Source: Acidobacteriota bacterium
Lineage (GTDB): Bacteria > Acidobacteriota > Terriglobia > Terriglobales > Acidobacteriaceae
Length of the DNA stretch: 8,037 nt
Assembly: GCA_021801945.1 (NCBI GenBank)
Contig: JAKABE010000131.1
Coordinates: 1-8,037, forward strand
Reading direction: 5' to 3'
Shown here one piece after another: positions 5,257-8,037 of the stretch. Position numbers and translations under genes: made by a program. The notes under the pieces were generated by a model that saw nothing but the letters and a program-made list of their open reading frames with translations, had not been told where the DNA came from and made no database searches. How positions within the stretch are numbered: position 1 is the stretch's first letter; every line of letters begins with the position of its first letter.

Positions 5257-6633
5257 ATGAGCAATTCTGGCAAGGGCAGGTCCAGCTACAACCGTCGCAG
5301 CGTTCTCAAATCGTCGTTGGCAGTGCTGGCCGGCAGCGCTCTTGGCCGGACTGCAGAGGCCGCAGCGCCTGCAATCAAAAACGTGAATCCAGCCTCCAGC
5401 CCATCGGCTTTGAAGATCACAGACATGCGCTATGCGGTCGTCGTTAAACCGGGTCCAAGCCCCTGCGTTCTCATCCGCATCGACACCAACCAAGGCGTCT
5501 ACGGCCTCGGCGAGGTGCGCGATGCCGCCGGTCCGCAGTACGCAATGGTGTTGAAGAGCCGCATTGTCGGCGAAAATCCTCTGAACATTGATTTCCTGTT
5601 TCAGAAGATTGCCCAGTTTGGCGGCAACGCCCGCCAGGCCGGTGGTGTGTGCGCGGTCGAGATGGCGCTTTGGGACATTGCAGGCAAGGTCTACAACATT
5701 CCTGTCTACCAGATGCTCGGCGGCAAGTGGCGCGATTCGATCCGCATCTACGCGGATACCACGGAATCGCTGGACCCGAAAGAGTACGGGCTGCGCGCCA
5801 AAGAACGCAAGGCGATGGGCCTGACCTGGATGAAGATGGATCTGGGCATCAACGTTTTAGATGGAATGCCGGGCATGGTGATGCGGCCTGCCGGTCAGGA
5901 CAAGTGGGAGTTGCACGAGCAACCTCATCCTTTTCTCGCCACCGAAGTCACCGACAAAGGCATAGATCGGCTGTGCGAGTATGTTGCCGCGGTGCGAGAT
6001 AACATCGGCTATGACATGCCCTTGTCGATGGATCATCTCGGCCATATTGGCGTAAAGTCTGCCATTCGCCTGGGCAAGGCGTACGAGAAATTCAATCTGG
6101 AATGGATGGAGGATGTTATTCCCTGGTACTACACGGATCTGTTGAAGGAGATTCAGCAAGCCAGTCCCACTCCCATTTTGACCGGAGAAGATATTTACAA
6201 ATTTTCAGACTTCGAGACGCTCTGCAAGGAACATGCGGTCGACAAGATTCATCCCGACCTGGCTACCTCAGGCGGCATTCTGCAAACTCACCATATCGGC
6301 GACATGGCTTTCCGCTACGGCGTACCCATGGCGATGCATTTCGCGGGAACCCCGGTGTCATGCATGGCGTCCGTTCACTGCGCCGCCGCAACGCGGAACT
6401 TCCTCGCGCTCGAGAACCATTCCCTGGATGTGCCCTTCTGGCAGGACCTGGTGACAGGAATTGAAAAGCCGATTGTCAACAAGGGTTTCATCAAGGTCCC
6501 GGAGAGCTCCGGCCTGGGCGTGATCCTGAACGACGACGAGGTGAAGCGCCATCTGAAGCCGGGAACAGGATACTTCGAACCCACGCCGATGTGGGACGAA
6601 CCGCAGTCGTGGGATGACGCGCTGTTCAGCTAG
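5257..6633 (+). CDS. Tat-exported mandelate racemase/muconate lactonizing enzyme family protein
   Basis: A 458-residue enolase-superfamily protein, probably a sugar-acid dehydratase or racemase of the mandelate racemase subgroup. The start at 5257 follows AGGAG by 11 nt. An upstream in-frame ATG at 5215 would bury the Tat motif YNRRSVLKSS (11-20) behind 14 extra residues and lacks a ribosome binding site. Likely cleavage is after AEA (35). The capping domain is about 52-160 (GVYGLGE, ALWDIAGK, LGGKWRD). The barrel shows K193 in WMKMDLG (a KxD form of the KxK motif), metal ligands D259 (SMDHLG), E285 (EWMED) and E311 (LTGED), D334 (IHPDLATSGG) with H361 (AMHFAGTP) as the His-Asp dyad, and E386 (LALENHS). 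The set is complete, so the enzyme should be active. It differs from the ManD-like protein upstream, lacking that protein's WHGPGD and IQEYS motifs, so it is not a recent duplicate. Confidence 0.9.
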   Translation: MSNSGKGRSSYNRRSVLKSSLAVLAGSALGRTAEAAAPAIKNVNPASSPSALKITDMRYAVVVKPGPSPCVLIRIDTNQGVYGLGEVRDAAGPQYAMVLKSRIVGENPLNIDFLFQKIAQFGGNARQAGGVCAVEMALWDIAGKVYNIPVYQMLGGKWRDSIRIYADTTESLDPKEYGLRAKERKAMGLTWMKMDLGINVLDGMPGMVMRPAGQDKWELHEQPHPFLATEVTDKGIDRLCEYVAAVRDNIGYDMPLSMDHLGHIGVKSAIRLGKAYEKFNLEWMEDVIPWYYTDLLKEIQQASPTPILTGEDIYKFSDFETLCKEHAVDKIHPDLATSGGILQTHHIGDMAFRYGVPMAMHFAGTPVSCMASVHCAAATRNFLALENHSLDVPFWQDLVTGIEKPIVNKGFIKVPESSGLGVILNDDEVKRHLKPGTGYFEPTPMWDEPQSWDDALFS

Positions 6634-6703
6634 TGCTGGCATCTCCCAGACCAACGTGTACCTGAAGCGGTCGCCCAGAGCCCGAGCTGGCTTACGCGTA
6701 TCT

Positions 6704-7861
6704 CTATACTTTGCGGAATTCGATCCGGCCTTTGGCGATCGGAAGTCCGATCACTTCAATGCGCTTCAGGTTGCGCGTGCCAATCCCCTGTTCCTCGGCC
6801 AGCTTCAGCGTGTTGTCGCAGTGTTCAAAGGGAGGCGTGCCCCGGTCGGCCATCGGATCGAAGCCCATCAACGCGGCGCAAACAGCGTCGGTGGTGACGC
6901 AATTGGTGCCCGCAATCAGCAAACCGGGAGGAACCGCCCGCATCCTTTTTACCCACGGACCTTCGCCGCCCGCTACGGTTTCAATGCCATCGACAATACT
7001 CAGGTGGATGGGCCGCGCCGCTACCAGATCGACGGTCACCCGCGGGACGCGATAGCCGGGGTCGCGCGGCGAATGCGGGTCAAGCTCTGGCAGCGCGCTC
7101 CGGGAAGGCTGGCGGTTGCCGTTGTGCAGCATGGCCCGTGCTCCACCTGCCTCCCGACTCGGCTCATCCACGCCGGCGGTTTCGCCGTAGATGGTGGTAG
7201 GGGTAATCCCGAACAGGTTTTTCATTGCTCCCGTCAGGCCGGCGGTGCTGTGCTCCTTCAGCTTGGCAAGCGAGACAAAGACATCACAATCTTTATAGGA
7301 GCGATTCAGATCGTAGCCTTGAAACAACAGACCACCGCCGGGGACCCAAAACCGCGTGTACTTTTTTGAGGGACCTGCGAAGTTCGTGTTTTCCAGCTCG
7401 ACGCCAGAGGCGGCACTGGTGAAATCCGAGACCCGCCAGCCGGCCTGGGAAAGAAACTCCTCAAGCGTATGGGCCTTCGATGAGGTTGGACTTTCGAGCA
7501 GCCGTATACGGCGTGCTCCAGCATTGCCTAGCAGGTGAACCGTGGCGCTCAAAACGTGTGGATTCACCCAGTAGGTTTGCCCCTGTGTCATGCCGTCGAA
7601 GCGCTGCGTGGAACTGCCCGTCACGTTGATCTTGATCGCCACGGTTTTGCCGTTGACCAGCTTTTGCAAGCCACCCAGTTGATCGAACATCGTGGCAAGA
7701 GTTGTGACCACTTCCGGCCCGTAGTTGGAACACCTGGCGACAGCGACAGGCGCTGTAGGAGCGGTTGTGTAAGCAAAAACCCGGCCTGGCGCGAGATACA
7801 TTCCCGCCGCTGCTGCACCCAGGCCCTGAATCAGTTCTCTCCGGTTGAGGTCCCTTCTCAT
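6704..7861 (-). CDS. Tat-exported DUF362 domain protein
   Basis: A 385-residue protein of the DUF362 family, whose biochemical role is not established. The start at 7861 lies just after an AGGGGGG tract. The N-terminus is a Tat signal: NRRELIQG (6-13), an alanine/glycine-rich core, likely cleavage after VFA (30). The DUF362 core shows VAIKINVTG (74-82), the strongly conserved VSLAKLKEHSTAGLTG and MKNLFGI (196-219), SIVDGIETVAGGEGPW (288-303) and GTNCVTTDAVCAALMGFDP (318-336). No CxxCxxC ferredoxin cluster is present, unlike DUF362 proteins fused to a 4Fe-4S domain. It converges on the second enolase-superfamily gene with a 70-bp gap containing no clear terminator. A link to sugar-acid processing is suggested only by proximity and the shared export route. 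Confidence 0.88.
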   Translation of the reverse strand: MRRDLNRRELIQGLGAAAAGMYLAPGRVFAYTTAPTAPVAVARCSNYGPEVVTTLATMFDQLGGLQKLVNGKTVAIKINVTGSSTQRFDGMTQGQTYWVNPHVLSATVHLLGNAGARRIRLLESPTSSKAHTLEEFLSQAGWRVSDFTSAASGVELENTNFAGPSKKYTRFWVPGGGLLFQGYDLNRSYKDCDVFVSLAKLKEHSTAGLTGAMKNLFGITPTTIYGETAGVDEPSREAGGARAMLHNGNRQPSRSALPELDPHSPRDPGYRVPRVTVDLVAARPIHLSIVDGIETVAGGEGPWVKRMRAVPPGLLIAGTNCVTTDAVCAALMGFDPMADRGTPPFEHCDNTLKLAEEQGIGTRNLKRIEVIGLPIAKGRIEFRKV

Positions 7862-8037
7862 ATCGCCCCCCTGTTTTTTACGGTTTCAGTCCTTGGTTCA
7901 GATGGTAATCCGACTCCCGCTATTTTTTCTCGAATAGTTGCAAGTATTCATAATCCCAAATCGATCTGCGTAGGCAGGTACGATGAACGGACAGTCTCAC
8001 CCAGCGCTAATTGGTCGGTCTACAAGTAGTAAGGAGT
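7862..8037. other. Upstream region of the DUF362 gene; possible RBS of the next gene at the edge
   Basis: There is no gene in this 176-bp stretch. It is AT-richer than the coding regions and should contain the minus-strand promoter of the DUF362 gene, but I find no well-matched -35/-10 pair. The final bases (AAGGAG, 8031-8036) look like a plus-strand Shine-Dalgarno whose start codon would lie just outside the window. If so, this is a divergent promoter region. Confidence 0.4.

Noticed and set aside
6614..7369. Long plus-strand frame of 251 codons
   Set aside because: It is antisense to the DUF362 gene, which has clear family motifs and a Tat signal; the plus frame shows none.

Overview
The window divides into two unlike halves. 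The sequence looks like a moderately GC-rich soil or sediment bacterium rich in Tat-exported enzymes. My best guess is Acidobacteriota (Solibacter/Bryobacter-like), with Planctomycetota as the alternative. This rests on recalled family resemblance (exported mannonate-dehydratase-like proteins, (NNNGCA)n filler next to GC-rich hairpins), not on a marker gene.

Left half, 1 to about 2340, is a gene graveyard with mobile DNA. At 1-1065 (minus) lies an IS4-family DDE transposase, cut by the window edge. It keeps a perfect Y-(2)-R-(3)-E-(6)-K signature but needs two opposite single-base frameshifts to read through. Next comes the last ~77 codons of an amidohydrolase (1245-1475, minus), ended abruptly by a ~190-bp block (1475-1664) that has a GC-rich palindrome at each end and a nested hairpin plus a degenerate hexamer repeat inside. 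On its far side a short plus-strand 3' gene fragment (1701-1853) runs out of the block. It converges on a decayed minus-strand pair that I read as a TumE-like (DUF6516) toxin and its winged-helix antitoxin (1811-2330). The two overlap by 11 nt as a functional module would, but carry several frameshifts and an internal deletion.

2331-2596 holds no recognisable gene.

Right half, 2597-7861, holds four intact genes on alternating strands (+,-,+,-), so they do not form one operon. All four begin with a twin-arginine signal peptide. They are a ManD-type enolase-superfamily dehydratase, a UxuA-type TIM-barrel mannonate dehydratase-like protein, a second enolase-superfamily protein of the mandelate racemase type, and a DUF362 protein. 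Two unrelated folds that can both dehydrate D-mannonate sit tail to tail, and both are predicted to act outside the cytoplasm. This suggests a periplasmic sugar-acid processing locus, although the true substrates cannot be read from sequence. The 130-bp divergent spacer 5127-5256 must drive both the UxuA-like gene and the second enolase-superfamily gene. The window ends with a plus-strand AAGGAG motif that may be the ribosome binding site of the next gene.
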